A stretch of DNA of 64,000 nt from Coturnix japonica (GCF_001577835.2 NC_029518.1:88580979-88644978); one strand, 5' to 3'; shown: positions 13,871-28,448, counted from the first letter of the stretch. Notes: generated by a model not told the origin, from the letters alone. Program-made: numbers and translations.

Positions 13871-15697
13871 GGAGAATGGTCTTCTACTGTTGAGTGGATT
13901 TTGCTTTACAGAAAGCCCAGTTTGCTGTCTTTCCATGTGTCAGAACGGCACGGGCTCCCAGCCCTTTCTCAGCCACCCACCTGCCCTGCAGGCAATGAAG
14001 CATCTCACAGAAATATCTCTGAGCAGTGAAGCGCAGCCCAAAGGAGACTCAGAAGTGTATCCAGGGGCTTCCAGCCATTCAGGTCTTTAAAATCAGGCAT
14101 AAAGCCTTTCCTCCCTTAATTCTCTCTGTTTTCCAGTTTATTTGACCAAAAAGAAATGCTCAGGGTAGATGAAAATCTTGCCAAATCTCAGTAATCCTCA
14201 GAGACAAGAGACGAGGGTTCAGAAGTTAATGTTTGAATTGATGCTGACTTTGTGGCACTTAGCAAAAAAATACAGAAAAAGGAAGTAGAAAGAAAAGCAT
14301 ATTTCCACTGTGAAAAAATGGGATGCTTACTGCAGGTTTAACCACTTAACAGCAGCAAAGCCTTCAAGTGCAATGTTTATATTCCTCTAAGGAATCAAGT
14401 AGAGGAGGACACTGGGGAAACCACAGCACTTTGGCTTCTAACAGCCTTTAATTTCATGCTCTCTACAAGCCAGATGATTATTCCCTTGTGCTTCATTTAA
14501 TTGTGGCCCACCAAAGGCAATTGAAACCCTCAGAGAAAGGCTTTTTAACCTGCCTTATGCTAAGGACACTGTCCTTCAAAAATCATCTGCAGTGGAAGGA
14601 GAGAGGAGTTGAGACTCCTTCCTAGAAGAATGATAGGTATGAGCACAGGAAATGTTTCTATATCTGTGTGTGTGCATGACCATGCTATGGGCTGCAGGTT
14701 CTTCACATGCTTATATAATATATAATATGATAATATTGAGAATAATATGACAAAAGGAACACAGCCTTCCTGATGCTAATGGGTGATTCAATGAATTTGG
14801 TCTCATAAAGCAAGTACTAGGACCCTGAAATTGCATTTACCTGGGTCTGATTGTAGGCTCTGCATGCAAAATTCTTGCATGCCCTAAGGTTTATGTGCAG
14901 CACGTAACCTCTCATTTCTGTCACACCTATGATGAAGCTTGTACAGAAGAACAAGCAACTCACTTCAGGTAGGCAACACAGTGTTGCTGGTGCAGCAGGA
15001 ATTTAGGCAATACAAAATGTGAATACATTACTGTTAGAAGAAATGTTGCAGTTCCTCTTTGTTTTGGTTTTTCATTTTGCACTGCATATGTGCTAAGAAC
15101 TGCTGTATCTACCTAAGGCCTCTAGATAATATTTTCAGCGTCATTATTTGCAATGTAGCTGACTGACTCCTTCCACCTTTCCACCAATCCCACCCATAAT
15201 GCTGGAGCTTTTCCTTCTGTTGTCCTCTGCTCAAGCTGGAAAAAGAGAGGAGTTTGTGAGCAGAGCAGGGACCTTCTGCTGCCCCTCAAACATAGCAGGT
15301 GATTGCAGTTTCAGTGCCAGCTACATCTTCTGCTGACACAACCCAGAAACTCTGTTACCCAGCGGAAGAAACAGCAAAAGCCATCACGAAAGCAAGGGAC
15401 AGTAAAAATGCTTTCCATTCCATTTATATCAAGTCATTTGGGGCTGATAACAGAAAGAAAAGCCTAGAATATTCCAAAAGAATAAAATTAGCTGGGATGT
15501 GATTATCAGATGTGCTCTCTCAAAATCTTGTCTGCAGTGTTGGTTCATTAACCCGTTCTTTTATTAAATACTCATATAAAGGCTTTGAGACAGACATCTT
15601 GTTAACTCACACATAATGACACTGCATCTGGCCCCATGCTTTCCTCCATACATCAATCAGACATTTCAACTGAAACGCTTTTCATCTGGTCCCGAGC

Positions 15698-15723
15698 AAT
15701 TGGTAACAATATTGTTACCAATT
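15698..15723. repeat. 26-bp perfect palindrome
   Basis: AATTGGTAACAAT is followed directly by its exact reverse complement ATTGTTACCAATT, with no spacer. The flanking bases do not extend the symmetry. It sits in gene-free sequence; function unknown. Confidence 0.95.
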
Positions 15724-18700
15724 ACAGGCAAAATACACAGTCCAGCCATAGCAAACGGCACTGTTGGTCAATCATATGTTATGTTTCAACACTGAGACAC
15801 TTTGCATACCAAACAGAGAATAATGGGAAAATGGTATACACAGAGAATATAGTATGTACATTAATGGCTTCTTGTAATGGCAGAACTCGCAATAATTTAG
15901 GATCCAATTTCACCAGCAGTGACCGCAGTCTCAAGGCTGATGATTTACTTAATGCATTACATTATGCTAGAGCCTATTTGCAGTAAGCAGGTCATGCTTC
16001 TCCCCACACCAGCTCTCCAAAAGGGGCTGCCTTAAGGAGAGACCTAAAACAACATGGGGAAGGGAAAGGCTGAAATAACTTGAAATCCAAAAAATCCCAA
16101 AATTCACATGGCTATTTAGCTGTGGGCTGCCAATCAGGCATAGAGGTGCTATTCTTTCTTCTTCACATCCTACTAAATCTATCTGAGGAAATTCTTCCAA
16201 AACTGATTAAAAAACAAAAAACCAGAGCCAGGATCTGTCAGATGGGCAACGCTCCCCCATTCCCCTGGCATGGTCTCATTTCCCTGTTCCTCTGCAGAGC
16301 CCTGTGGGAATGTGAAAGGGATGAGAGAAGGAGATGGAAGAAGAGAAAAAGGAGGAGGAGGGGAAGTTATTTCCAAAGGCAAACCCACCCTGGCTCATGG
16401 TTGGAGACAAGGGTGTCCAAAGAGCTGCTGTTTTTCCTTGTACGCAGCTCCCTAAAGTGTGCACATTGCTGGCCACCAACAAGACCATCATCTTCATCAT
16501 CTCATTCATCTTAACTTTGATAATTTTCCTGAACTTTGCAACCCATTTTTCTCATTTCTATCTGTCTAAATAAGGCTTTTTTCTTTTTTTTAATAAAAAA
16601 AAAAGATGAAGTAAAGCATTTATATGCTTGACTATTTCTATTTAATGTGTTTGCTCCATTCCATTTAGCATAGCTCTATTATATGGCTTTTTTAGATACA
16701 TATATATTACACCTGGATTTTTGCACCGGTAAGCACGTTGGTTCTGACAGTGCTATATGTGACATGAGACATCAATTCAGTAAGAAAATAACTGTAACAT
16801 CTGATGCTGTTTGCAAGAGTTGGTTAAGGAGATCGACGAGGGCAGGAGCACTTTGACTTTTTTTGTATGGTTTCTCTGGCAACAAGAGCAAATAACACAG
16901 GTAAAATTATAGTCCCATCACGCTCCATGTGCTGACAGTACATAATATATAATTGCAGGCTTCCCACCAGAAAGCTTACTTAGTATAATCCTATACAATC
17001 CTTTCTCTCACACTGTTTCAGGTGTTCCATCAGTTCCGCAGCTTGCAAAGCCCTGAATATTTGAAGAAAACAAACCCCTCTGAATTGGCTTTGCTACTGC
17101 TTGGATTTGTGAGCACATGACAGGACTAATTTAGCCTGTCTGGCAGCAACAATCCTAGATTATTCAAAACTAAGGAAAAGGGGGTGCATGCACCATGTCA
17201 GATCAAGAGAGATGAGAGATTTCAACTCGTGGTTGGGCAGAACCCCCAACCCACCAGGATAAAGCATTTCTGCTCTTCCCACTGGGTGGCACCAGGTGTG
17301 GGTCATCTCAGTAAGCATCTGGTGACCCAGCTCAGAAAGGACAAAATAAACACTGTGTTCCCTCCCCAAAGGTGAATTTCATATTGAATGCTGTCACCCC
17401 TTGGTATTTTGGAAGAAGGGAATGAAAAATGGTCAGAAGTAGCTTCACAGCTGCCAAAGATGGGGGTCCTGGGCTCGGCCTGCTCTCACATGGCTGGTGC
17501 CCACCACAGCCCTGCCTCACTTCTGCCTCATGTAGGATCTGGACATGGGATGAGGAGGTTCCTTGGGGACAGCAGCTTTGCAACCCAAAATCAGCCCTGC
17601 TCCTAAGCCTGCAACTAAGTGTCTGTCTAACTCAGCAGCCTAATTTTGTCAACTTTTTACACATCACGCATCAAACAAGTCAAACTAAGGAAGCCTGAGG
17701 CTACGGAAGTCAACCACAAACCCTCATTTCTTTATCAAGAGCTGAACTCTAGATATCTACCTCTGGATTTAGAATATCTGAAGAAGCAAAGAGTAAGTAA
17801 CAGTAAAATAAAGATAAATTCATCCTAAGTGAAATAGTGTAAAATAAGGGCACCCTGGAAGTGCATGTGCCTTTATGGAATAGGAGACATTGAGAGGAAG
17901 GGCAATTAACAGCTTTGGCTACCACAAAATACTTGTAGAATCAGGGATATTTTTTCCCCCCAGTACTGAAGGATGCTCAATTAATTAACTACTTAACACT
18001 GAGAGCCTGAAACTCTGCAACAAGTGTCCTTGTTTCTGTGTAGGGTCCTGGTGTGAGATGAGCACATCTCTGCAAGACATCTCCAGGCCAGCAGAGATGG
18101 GACCTGATTGGGTCAGTGCATTGGTTAAAGCAAAGGAAGAGCTTTGCTATGATGGGACCTGCTCTGCCGGTCTGTAAAACATCTTGTTAGTGCTGCATGC
18201 CTATGATATTCCTGCCCATTCCTGAGATGTTGCCTTGCATGAGTTAAATACAGGGCAGCCCAAGGAAAAAATTACCTAAAGAAAAGAAAAATCGTTGGCC
18301 TCCACCTTGCCCTACCTGCTCTGCAGGGCTGGAGGCAGTGTTAGTGATGGAACCTTTTTTATTTACTGCCTTCGGTATCCAACCTCATCTCTTCCTCCTG
18401 TTCAAAAGGCCTTGTCCAAATTTCCTGGGCATCTGCTGTCAGTGAGGGAACGCTTGATGCACACTTCACGTCTGTGTTCAGCGACCCAAGTCATTGACAA
18501 GAGTGCTTTATTCTGTACTTGCTCTTTCACACCGGTTTTTGTTCTCAACAGAGTATTTATTTACAAATCAGTTCTTCAGATAAATCTTTATGAGACAATT
18601 GTCTCAAATGTAATGTCCAGAATTTGGAATTTAATAAAGCAGCCTCCTTCTTCCTCTAGAGATTGTGTAGCCTCCAAAGAAGCAATCACAGTTATTGGTT

Positions 18701-20283
18701 TAATCCACACCATGAATCCAATCTTCTTTTTATTTTCATCAGAGAACACTTCTGATGTCTTTGGGATGTTCTACATTTGTTTTTTTCTCTCTTGTTCTGT
18801 TTGTTTTCTAGTGACAGAAATTGGAATTATAAGCATTAGCAGGATTGCTCCATTGATTCTTAGGATCAATACTAGATTGCTTTTCTCTGCTTGTAGCAGA
18901 CAGCTCAATTCTCCTATGACTTCAGAAATATTAATCAGAGTTACAGTCATTTTATAGCTTCTTATCCTAACACTATCATGAATGGCTTAGGAAACATAAT
19001 ACTTTTCATATATCTCCCCTAATGCTGGCTTTTCTTTCCAATTGAACAGAAACAGAGATGGCTGAGAGTGACCTTCTGGGGAAAGCTACAGCTGTAAATC
19101 AAACCAGCAGAGGCTTCACGTGGCCTGCAAGTTGTGACAGACTTAAAACAGCAAATACATTTTTTATAATACTAAGCTATGGATTTCTTTGTAGTGTAAA
19201 CAACTCCTCACCAAGCCTGAGGTTTTCTGAATCTTTTATGATCTAACATGCTAAACACTGATGGCTCTGGTTATGGTAGCTCCTAGTCTGGAGCTGCTGC
19301 TGGCAGTGCCTCCATCACAGGGCACACTGTCACTGAGCCAGTGGTTTCTATAGCAGCAAGTGCTATATAAAAACCTGACTTTTCCCTCACCAAGGTAATA
19401 TTTACATGATTTGAGGAAGCTGGGGGGGGAGAAGAAGCACAAACTTGGATCTGTGTGTGTTGCAGATGTGCACCAAGCAAGCATAGCACTGAAGAATCTG
19501 TGAGGATCAGCTATCCCTGGATTTCAAGACTCATTTCCCAATGATTGCAGCAATGATTCAGATGCAGAACAGAAAAAAAGGTCCATTCCCAGTATATCCA
19601 CTGAAGGCTGAAACCTCCTGTAGACGGGACTTTCAGAACAGCGCATCACTTATTCCAACAGCTTTTCTGGAGTATTTGTCAGTAGAAGTTTAACTTAAAT
19701 AATAGCCATATTTTTCAAACAAAAGATGAGAAAATTATTATGAAGTGGCAATATAGAGTTTTCAAAACACACACAGCAAATGAATTTTTGTATGGTTTTT
19801 AATGGAAGAACTCATATTCTACTGAGTGCTTACATGAATCTCCCTTAGAACTGTCATGCATTATCTTCTATGATCAGTAAGTCAAAAAATACCCTCTTCC
19901 TGCTGAGTGATTTACTGACAGCCTTCATAAATAAAATGCTTCACCATTTAAATACCGAGGGTAAATTTGTCCTTCTATTTATTGCATTAATTCTTTTGTC
20001 CTTAAAACAGTTAGTACACCAGTTTAGAAAATTCCTCAGAACATACATTTCAATGGCACAGACATTTATTTGAGCTGTACACAGAAGCTGAGGGTTGCCA
20101 TGGTGTGATCTTTTGCTCAAAGTCTGTTTACTTCTGTGAGCTAACAACAATACCAATAGTGGAGTCCATACAACAAAGTACAAAACTAAGCAGCCGCTAC
20201 TCACCATGGCACTGAGAAGCCCTTATTCGAAGGAAATGAATACTTACCATAAACAAAGGTACGTAGAAAATCAAGTTAAACTC

Positions 20284-20307
20284 TTATTTATTATTATTAT
20301 TATTATT
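20284..20307. repeat. ATT trinucleotide microsatellite
   Basis: About eight tandem TTA/ATT units followed by a T run. Confidence 0.9.
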
Positions 20308-22263
20308 TTTAATAAAATGGTATTTGAATATTTCTTCCAAAAGAAAAGCTTTAGAAAGAAGGACTTTGAAAAATGTGATTGTTGTTTTCTAGTACTCTTG
20401 CAAAATAAAGTCTGTGCAAGTTAGGATATGCAGCCTAGGTGAACATCCATGTTCTGCCACATTAAGGAGACTCTGAATGAACAGCAAGTGGCAAAGAGCA
20501 AAAAACAAAGAGACAGAGCACAGCTTTAGTAATGTGCACCACTCTCTAACCTGGATGAGGATGCATGGTTGCACCAAGCTTGTGATTGCATCTCAGTTCT
20601 CCTAAGTCTGAATGTGTGACCTCAGCATAGAACTTCAGTCCAAGTGGTCCTAGGAAGGCCCCAGTAATGGACACCCAACAGAAATGCCTGCAGTGACGTC
20701 CCTAAATTGGCCTTTGGCAAGAGCATGGTGCCATCTTAACCACAGAGCCAGAGCAGGTTATTTCTAGAACTGATTCTCATTAACTAGCAAAACCGTTCGG
20801 CTCACATGAGCTGCTCTCCTACTGCAAGTGTAATAAACGTTTCTGCTTTTCATTTGATGCTAATGGCAGAGATGATATTTTTATAAATAGACTTACAGGA
20901 AGGCAGTCTAAAAACATCCATCCTCCAACTGACAGATTCAAGAATATAAACAAAACTCAAACGAAAGAAGAATGGCTGAGATTAGGAATATAAACCATAA
21001 CAAAGAGGGGAGGAAAAAACAAAACACATCTTCCTCCAACATAGGGCCGGAATGATTCCTTCTAAAAAGTGCCACCCAGCGATTCCCTTTATTCATGAGT
21101 AATTTCCCCTTTAATAAGCAAATCAATAACAGGAAAAAAACATGCAGTACAGTATAATTATTTGAGCTGGCTTTACTTTGCTCTCTGACTTGGCTCTCCA
21201 GATCCCAGAAGAATATTGGAAACCCTGCTTCTCATTCATTCAAGATTCGCTGATTTCATTATATTTCAGATGAAATACTTCCCATTGTACAGGCCAGCAG
21301 TCTTTGACAAGTCACTGTTGCTGAAAAGTTTCTTAGGTTGTCTGCTTGGAAAAGGTTGCGAGATGCACTTTGGTCATCTAAGGTGCTGTGACCAAAGCTG
21401 GATTTTTAGAGAGGCACATAAACCTCGTACTGCACGTGTTTAGATTACATTGAAATCTCATATAAAAAGTAAGATAAGGTCTTGCCCTTTTCGCATCAAC
21501 TGGTCAATTCTAAGAAAGTAAGACTTTATTCTAACTCTGCAACTGTGTTTTCAGTTGCCTAGCTGCCTAATTCTGCTTCAGAAATGTTCAGATTCTCAGC
21601 ATTCAGAAGACCAGTTCATTCCTATCATTTCATATCATTCATATCAGTTCATTCAGTAATCCAAGGATAAGGTTTCCTAAAAACAACAACCTGTCTTGAA
21701 AACCATCTTTACAGCCAGGCTTGCACTCTCTTCAATAAAACCATAAGACAGTCTTCAGTGAATCATCTGTTGCAATAAAATTCCCATCTGAAAGTTGTTC
21801 CATTTCTGTTTGGCTGCCCTGGCCATAAGATCTTGGACACAGCTGTGTTCTTTCGTTTTTGCCTTACTGTTTGGGTATTGGTACATGAACTGTTGCACAA
21901 CTGAGCTAAAAATACAAAGCTTCAAACACATCCAGGAAGATTTCGCATTCTTTTGGCTGTCCATTTCTTTAGGGAACAAAAGTTTCCATCTCCATAGAAA
22001 AGGAAAAAAAAGCTCACTACAACCCTAGAAGGAACGAGTCTGAACTGAATGAACTGAACAACAAAACAGCACAGGTGATCCACAACAATCATGTCTCAGA
22101 TGCCTGTGATTTGCCCATCTGCCCCACTACTTGTCATTCCAGGTCTTCTGAACCTTCTGTCTTAGTGTGCTTGAGCAACAAGACAGAGTCAGATCAGACA
22201 GGGACAGAAAATTGTTTGAGTTAGGTAAAGCTCAGACAGACCTGTGCAACCCAGTGTGACTGT

Positions 22264-22400
22264 TCAGTCTCCATCCTTGGATGTTTTCAAGACCAACTGC
22301 AAAAAGCCTTGTGCTGATCTCATCTTATAGCTGACTCTGTTATGAGCAGTATGTTGGGCTAGACGCACCTTGAGGTCACCCGAACCCTCCTGTGGATTCA
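22264..22400 (+). repeat. Old CR1 LINE fragment
   Basis: Weak CR1 pattern: CTCCATCCTTGGATGTTTTC, AAGACC, then TTGGGCTAGACGCACCTTGAGGT. It is much more diverged than the other copies and lacks the ATTCTATG end. Confidence 0.6.
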
Positions 22401-24904
22401 GGGAATGTGTCACCAGGTACTGGGGAATCAAAGAAAAAGCTGTAGTTAGAAAAACCTGCATCCAGTTATGAAAATATCCTGCCTCTAGGAAGAACCTCCT
22501 TCTAAAGCCTAACAGTCAGTGTTGGCCAAACCGGAGCCTGAAGTGTGGTTTAACACTAGCTTCTACTTGTACATTAATAGAAACCTGCAACGAAGATGGT
22601 AAAAACAGATATGAAGATGGTTTATCAAAAAACAGATAGAGTATAATTGACGTGTTCATACAAGGCTTCCCAATTTTAGACTCTGACACTTACCTTGAAA
22701 ATACTAAAGGGAAGGGACTCATTTGTCAGCCAACAGAACTGGCAAATGTTAAGAACATGAACCCTTCATTTAATATCTAGAGAAACATTTTAAACAAGTT
22801 TTAGGCACCCAGATTCAAAACCCAGCTAACTTGAAGAGAATTTGTCTGTCTTGCAGAGAAATTTTGGTATCTCACATCAAAGCAGAAAGTTAATGTACCT
22901 TTCTGAATACAGCAAGCGGGTATAAATGAATTATGCAGTGTCCTAAAGTAGAGACCAGTAAATACACCCTTAGCTACTGAGGGATATAGATAAGGGCCAG
23001 AGAGCAATGAAAAAAAAAAGCATCTTGAACATTAAAATAATGTGATACACATCAGAAATATTGCAACTCACAATAAAATATCTATGTAAGAACAACAGTG
23101 TGCCAGGCAACACAGAAAATTGAGTCTCTGTAGTATATGTGAAGCAGCACTGTTAGAAGCTGACCTGCAAGCCGGTATTAACTGTTCATAGAAGCAGAAC
23201 AGTTAATATTCAGGATGCAGAATCAGAAAAGAATAAAGCTATGTGAGATTTCTGAGGTCAAGGCTGCTGCCTTAGTACTAAAGCAATATGAAGAGCAGCC
23301 TTTTCAGGAGTACTTAACCACTATATATATAACATGTATACAGTATATATATTTATATATACAGTATATATATGAGTATGAATGTTTTATGTATATATAT
23401 ATTAGAACTATTAGTGCAAGAAAAGAGAGGATAAACAGAATAAAGCCAAGATTTATTCAATTACAAGAGCTCCCTGCCCTGGTAAGGACATGACATGAAC
23501 AACTCTAATTGAATCCTAAAGATCATTTTGGCTGTCCAAGCAATTTTGCACTTCTTCACAAGATCCAGCCTCTATTCGAGCATGTGAAATTCCAACTGAG
23601 AACATCGATAAGACTCAGCCAGTGAGGAACATTCCTTCCTTTTTCGTTTCTTTCTCCTGAAATGGATTCTTCTAAACGTTCCTAGTCCCATACAACCCTT
23701 CAGCATCCCTGCACAAAGTCCCACTACAGTGCCCATGAGGCAGGTTTAAGAAGAAGCCTCTCTCAGTGCCTTCCAGCATTATCAGACTATCAGCCTAGTT
23801 TGCAGAGTACTGGTGAAAACACACCAAAATACAGATCGCCCATATTGTCAAGTTATACTGCTTCCAGTTGCAATTTTAACTATAATTTGCTTTTGATACA
23901 ACTAAAATTGAAAGGAAAAGGTCTGCATGTTGCATGGAATAGCCACAGTTGAGTGTTTTTTTCAAGTGAACAGTATTTTCAAATGAATAACTTTTGTTTC
24001 AAGTAACTGCCTATCAGTCGCTAGCATATTTTGCAACACTCGAGGCAAGAGGAAAAAAAATCCCCAACAGACTTCTTACAGCTTCAATTTCATTTTGAAG
24101 TGTCAGACTCTGTGTCACTGGAAGCAGACATTCCCTCTGCAGCACTCGTAAGCTGCAGCACAACAGACACTCCACTTTCCAGGCTCGCTCAGCTGAAATC
24201 CCATTAAGACAAGAATGAAGTTTATACTTTTCTGTCAAAGCTTCAGTGAAATTTAACAACAAATGAGACCTTTAACCAAGTGGCAAAGTAGCCTTCACTT
24301 AAAAAGGGATTTAATCCAAGCTTGTTGTTTTCAGGACTTTTCATTTTGTCTGCACAGAGCAATGCAGTTACTTCTTGTTGAGAGACCAAGCTGAATGTCG
24401 CTAGTAGGGTCTCCCACCTCCAGGTTTTCCAGATCCCTTGCTGGTTAATACCTATTCCTTCTCTATCGGGTGCTCAGCATCCTGACACTGAATATCTAGC
24501 ATCCTACCCTGCCAAATTCACCATTTCCACATGGCAGTTTTGTCTGACTACAGCGATCCTGATTCATTTGCTGACAACAATGCATATGGCACTACTCAGA
24601 GACTGGCAGCACAGCCCATGTAGAAAGATGGTCATGGGGGTTTCCATTCCAATGGCGAGATTTTGGTCTTTCCAAACGGTGAAGCACTCTCCTCCAGCTG
24701 ATGAATTTGCTGCTGCCTCTTATCCAGATGTGACATACCTGCTGCTGCTCTGCTTCTACATTTGTGTTTCTTAGATTTCTGCAGATAACTCCCATCAAAT
24801 GCAGAATCTATTAAATGAAAAATGCTTTCCTGTACATTACATCATGGGTCTGATCTTCACAGATAATGCAATATGGTTGTTATGTTTCTTCTGAGGTCCT
24901 GTGT
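22401..24904. other. Intergenic, no gene recognised
   Basis: Contains the TA-rich repeat at 23322-23403. Otherwise nothing I can name. Confidence 0.5.
23322..23403. repeat. TA-rich simple repeat
   Basis: Interrupted (TA)n with two near copies of ATACAGTATATATAT. Confidence 0.85.
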
Positions 24905-25097
24905 AGTGAGGTCCTGGAACAGGCTGCCCAGGGAGGTTGTGGATGCCCCGTCCTTGGAGGTGTTCAAGGCCAGGTTGGACAGGGCCCTGGGCAACCTGAT
25001 CTAGTAAAGGTGTATGTTTGGTGGCCCTGCCAGGCAGGGGGGTTGGAGCTTCATGATCCTTGAGGTCCCTTCCAACCTGGGTCATTCTATGATTCTC
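24905..25097 (+). repeat. CR1 LINE 3' end fragment
   Basis: Well-preserved CR1 3' end: GGAACAGGCTGCCCAGGGAG, GTGGATGCCCCGTCC, TTCAAGGCCAGGTTGGACAG, CTTCCAACCTGGGTCATTC and a terminal TATGATTCT. Low divergence suggests a fairly young copy. Confidence 0.93.
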
Positions 25098-26639
25098 TTT
25101 CAGGTGAGTTTGCTGAAAGACAGGAAATTATACCAAGTAATTTCTCTCAAATTCAGTAAGGGAAATACAGGAAATAAGGAAAATAGGAAAACCCAGAAAT
25201 CGTCCCAGCTCCCTTTTGCATGGCCTGAACTATTTAAAACACGAGGAGCCTTTAGCTACAAATTTGCCCTTCAAATTTAGAAACAATATTTTTCAGAGGA
25301 AAATTCACTACAAAAAAACTTTTCTTTTTTTTTTTTTTTTTGGAAAAACCAACTCAGAAATTGCACCTGGATGACGAAATCAAAAACAGGCACAGATAAT
25401 TTGGTCTTCTTAACTGTTTAATTTAAATGCTCAGTTGTGAAAAATGTATGTTTTAAAAATCAGTCAGAGAAATCTTGAATAACTTATACTGCAATACCCT
25501 CTTGTGGCCATATAGTAATAGTTTATTTAAACAACTGAAGCTTTCTTCTGCCCCCCAAAAAACCCTATCTTTTTCCTTTTGGAAGGAACTAGTTCATATA
25601 TTTGTTACAGACAAATCTGCATCATCATCACTTGTCTGGCAGCAACAAAGGGATAACCTCTGTTTTGCTCTTCTTCAGCATAATGGGCATAATGGGCCCT
25701 GACACTGCTTATCAGAGAAACTAATATCAAAATTAACCCTCAAGCAAAGGCACCATCTCCTACAGTGACACTCATAACAACATTTTCAATTCTCATGTCC
25801 CCAAGCAGAGAAAATAAAGATGCTATAATCAGTTTTCATGGATACATACAACATGAAGCCACAATTAACATTAATCTACTCTACTGCAGGATGGGAAGAA
25901 TTATGAAGTGGATCAATTGTGTTAACCCAAATGAGTTCCATTCTTAAATTCCCAACATTGTTATAAAAAACCCCAAAAGCTAAACCAGCAGATGATAATA
26001 TTAGAGAAAACAGTTCAATACCCGCAGAACTACTGAGCTGTATATTCAGTGGCCTGAATCGGCTACAGGTTTGTCCAGTAAGGAACCCAGAGCAGTCCCC
26101 AGAAATGTCACCCTTAATGGAGACCAGTTATGAGAACACAGGATAGTTTTTAAAGTATTTGCTCTTAGTGTTCTGGTTTTGGAACAGCAGCTGAAGTCAC
26201 AACCACCACAAAACTTATTTAGGCAGCCATTATCCCACTCCCATCTCCAATATCCATAGAAACAACTGGAACAGGATGAAGTGTCCAGCCGCTGTATGTA
26301 GACATATAGATTATATTCATTTAACAGCAGAATTTCTAACTGGTAAAGACTCCCATCTTTTCTGAGGTTGCAGTCTTGGACCTAAATATCTGACTTTAAC
26401 CTACTAGCTTACTTCCAAGCAGACATTCCTGCTCCCCAGCTGCATCAAAACTAAGTAAGTTACATCTTCTGCATCTTTGCAGACAACATTCAAAAGAACA
26501 GACTCTATGCACTGGCCAGCAATGTTCCCATGTAAATTATTCAGTGACTACAACAAGTCATTTGGAAACTATATACTCAGCTGATAATCATTTTTAGCTT
26601 ATTTTCATATTTAATTTGCATAAAGTGACTTGAAAGGGG
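25098..26639. other. Intergenic, no gene recognised
   Basis: Holds a T17 run at 25325-25341. No gene or RNA recognised. Confidence 0.5.
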
Positions 26640-26952
26640 CGGGGGGTACAAGATAGAAGGGGACAGACTCTTTAGCGGGGTCTGTTATGACAGGACAAGG
26701 AGAATGGCTTTAAACTAAATGAAGGGAGATTTAGACTGGAAATAAAGGCGACTTTTTTATATGAAAACAGCAGTGAGGCACAGGCACAGGTTGCCCAGAG
26801 AGGTGTTGGATGCCCTGTCCATGGAGACACCCAAGGTCGGGCTGGAAGGGGCTCTGAGCCCCTGATGGAGCTGTGGGTGTCTTGGTGTACTGCAGGGGAG
26901 TTGGACCAGATGGCCTTTAAGGGTCCCTTCCAACTCCAATGATTCTATGAAA
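26640..26952 (+). repeat. CR1 LINE 3' end fragment
   Basis: About 310 bp of CR1 3' sequence, from the GACAGACTCTTTAGC region through CAGGTTGCCCAGAGAGGTG, AGGTCGGGCTGGAAGGGG and CCCTTCCAACTCC to the terminal ATGATTCTATGA. Confidence 0.92.
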
Positions 26953-28440
26953 GGTTATAATAAAAATAACAGAAGAACTCTGTAAACATTCATTAAAAAG
27001 CATTCAATTCACAGGAATAGCCTTTCCAGAAGGATCTTTCCCTGACCTGATCAGAGGCTGAATTCCTACACTGCACTGATAAATTAATTGGTTCTTCCAA
27101 GCATGCCCCAGGTTCCTCTCACTGCAGTTGGATGCCGCTAAAATCACACCCTTCAACTATCTATCTGCCTACAGTCCAGGAGAGGATCTTGGAATGAATA
27201 AAAAGCTTCTGGAGGAGGAACAGAGTCAGCTATGAGGCCTGGTTGGCAAACAGCTCATTCCTTTAGTTATAGGGCTGTGTGGTCATGTGACATTTTTTGT
27301 TCTTTTTGGATGAAAGACGTGGAAAAAAAAACTTTAGGTTTCAATTCCCTCAGAAAAGACAACAACACAGACAAAAAGCCTACGAAAACTGCATTCCAAT
27401 CCAAAGCAAACATTCTGTTTTGACATCGATCTTTAAACTCTTCTTAATTTATGATACTGAAATTTTTGAAGTCATGGTAATTTTTTACAAACACAGAAAT
27501 ATCTTTTGCTCAGAAATGTCTACATGAAATGTCTGGATTGTTGGACAGTTACAGCTATTTTAAATTACCTCTTACTTGCCAAATTCAGCGTGTGCTTCCC
27601 AAAAGCCCCCAAGTAAGTACATTTCCCCCCCCCAAAAAAAAAGAAAAAGAAGAAAGAAAAAGAAAGCAAAATCCCTAAAAAACAGATTAGCATTTACTAG
27701 GAAGTTGAGGCACGAAGCTAGAATTCATCTGGAGCTGATTCCCATGACTCAGAAACAAGTCAGTTGAGAATTGAAGAGGAAATTTATACTTTAAATGGCC
27801 TTATTTTCCTGCAAGGTCACCAACACTTGAGGAAGTGACTTAATACCACAGAGGCCGTCACAGGCTGACTGTAGGGCTGACAAACTGACATTTCAGACAC
27901 TGTTTTGAAAATTCTCACTAATAGCTCCTGAAAGTTCATTAAAAAGAACTTCCCATAGTTGCTTAATATCTTCTGAAGAAATCTCTGAGTATTTTATATG
28001 GACTTTTTATGATCTTTGGATGCTCTTCTTTAAATCTGAAAATAAGGAGCTTTAAAAGCACGATTGCATTGGAATATCTTCTTTCAAACAAAAGCGCTCT
28101 GCCCAAACAGTCCAAGGCCTCAACAGCTGCCTGCACTGGGTTTCTGCCCCCTCTCTGGTGAATATTCACAAGCCAGCCTGGTTTCCAATGGAGACAGTAA
28201 ACACATCAGGGAAAGCAGCAGCTTTCGGGAGGTTTTGCTTCTGCCACAGAGCTACCACAAAACTCCTCCTGACAAACCAGCAGCAGTCCCACAGCATGCT
28301 CTGCATTAAAGCACGCTTTGCTGTTCTGCATGAACATAAGGTGGTCTCAGCTGTAAGCAGCACGCATCACCTCCCTAAGCAGAGAGCTTGCTGCTTACAG
28401 CTGGAGACTGATGGATTTCAGTAACAAGTGTTTCTTACAA
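26953..28440. other. Upstream region of CIMIP5
   Basis: No coding content recognised. It carries a short C8A9 tract and A/G-rich sequence near 27,630-27,670, and a forkhead-type GTAAACA at 28197-28203. Confidence 0.5.
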
Positions 28441-28448
28441 AAATTGTT

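Larger units (their letters stand above)
13871..22263. other. Intergenic, no gene recognised
   Basis: Mostly unique-looking sequence. It holds the 26-bp palindrome at 15698-15723, a purine-rich tract near 16330-16375 and an ATT microsatellite at 20284-20307. The 220-codon open frame at 18295-18957 begins at TTG, has its first ATG at about 18457 and shows no domain; I do not call it a gene. Confidence 0.5.

Noticed and set aside
16080-16514. 144-codon frame with an Arg/Lys-rich stretch
   Set aside because: The basic run comes from a purine-rich AGG/GAA tract; no ATG near its start and no family match.
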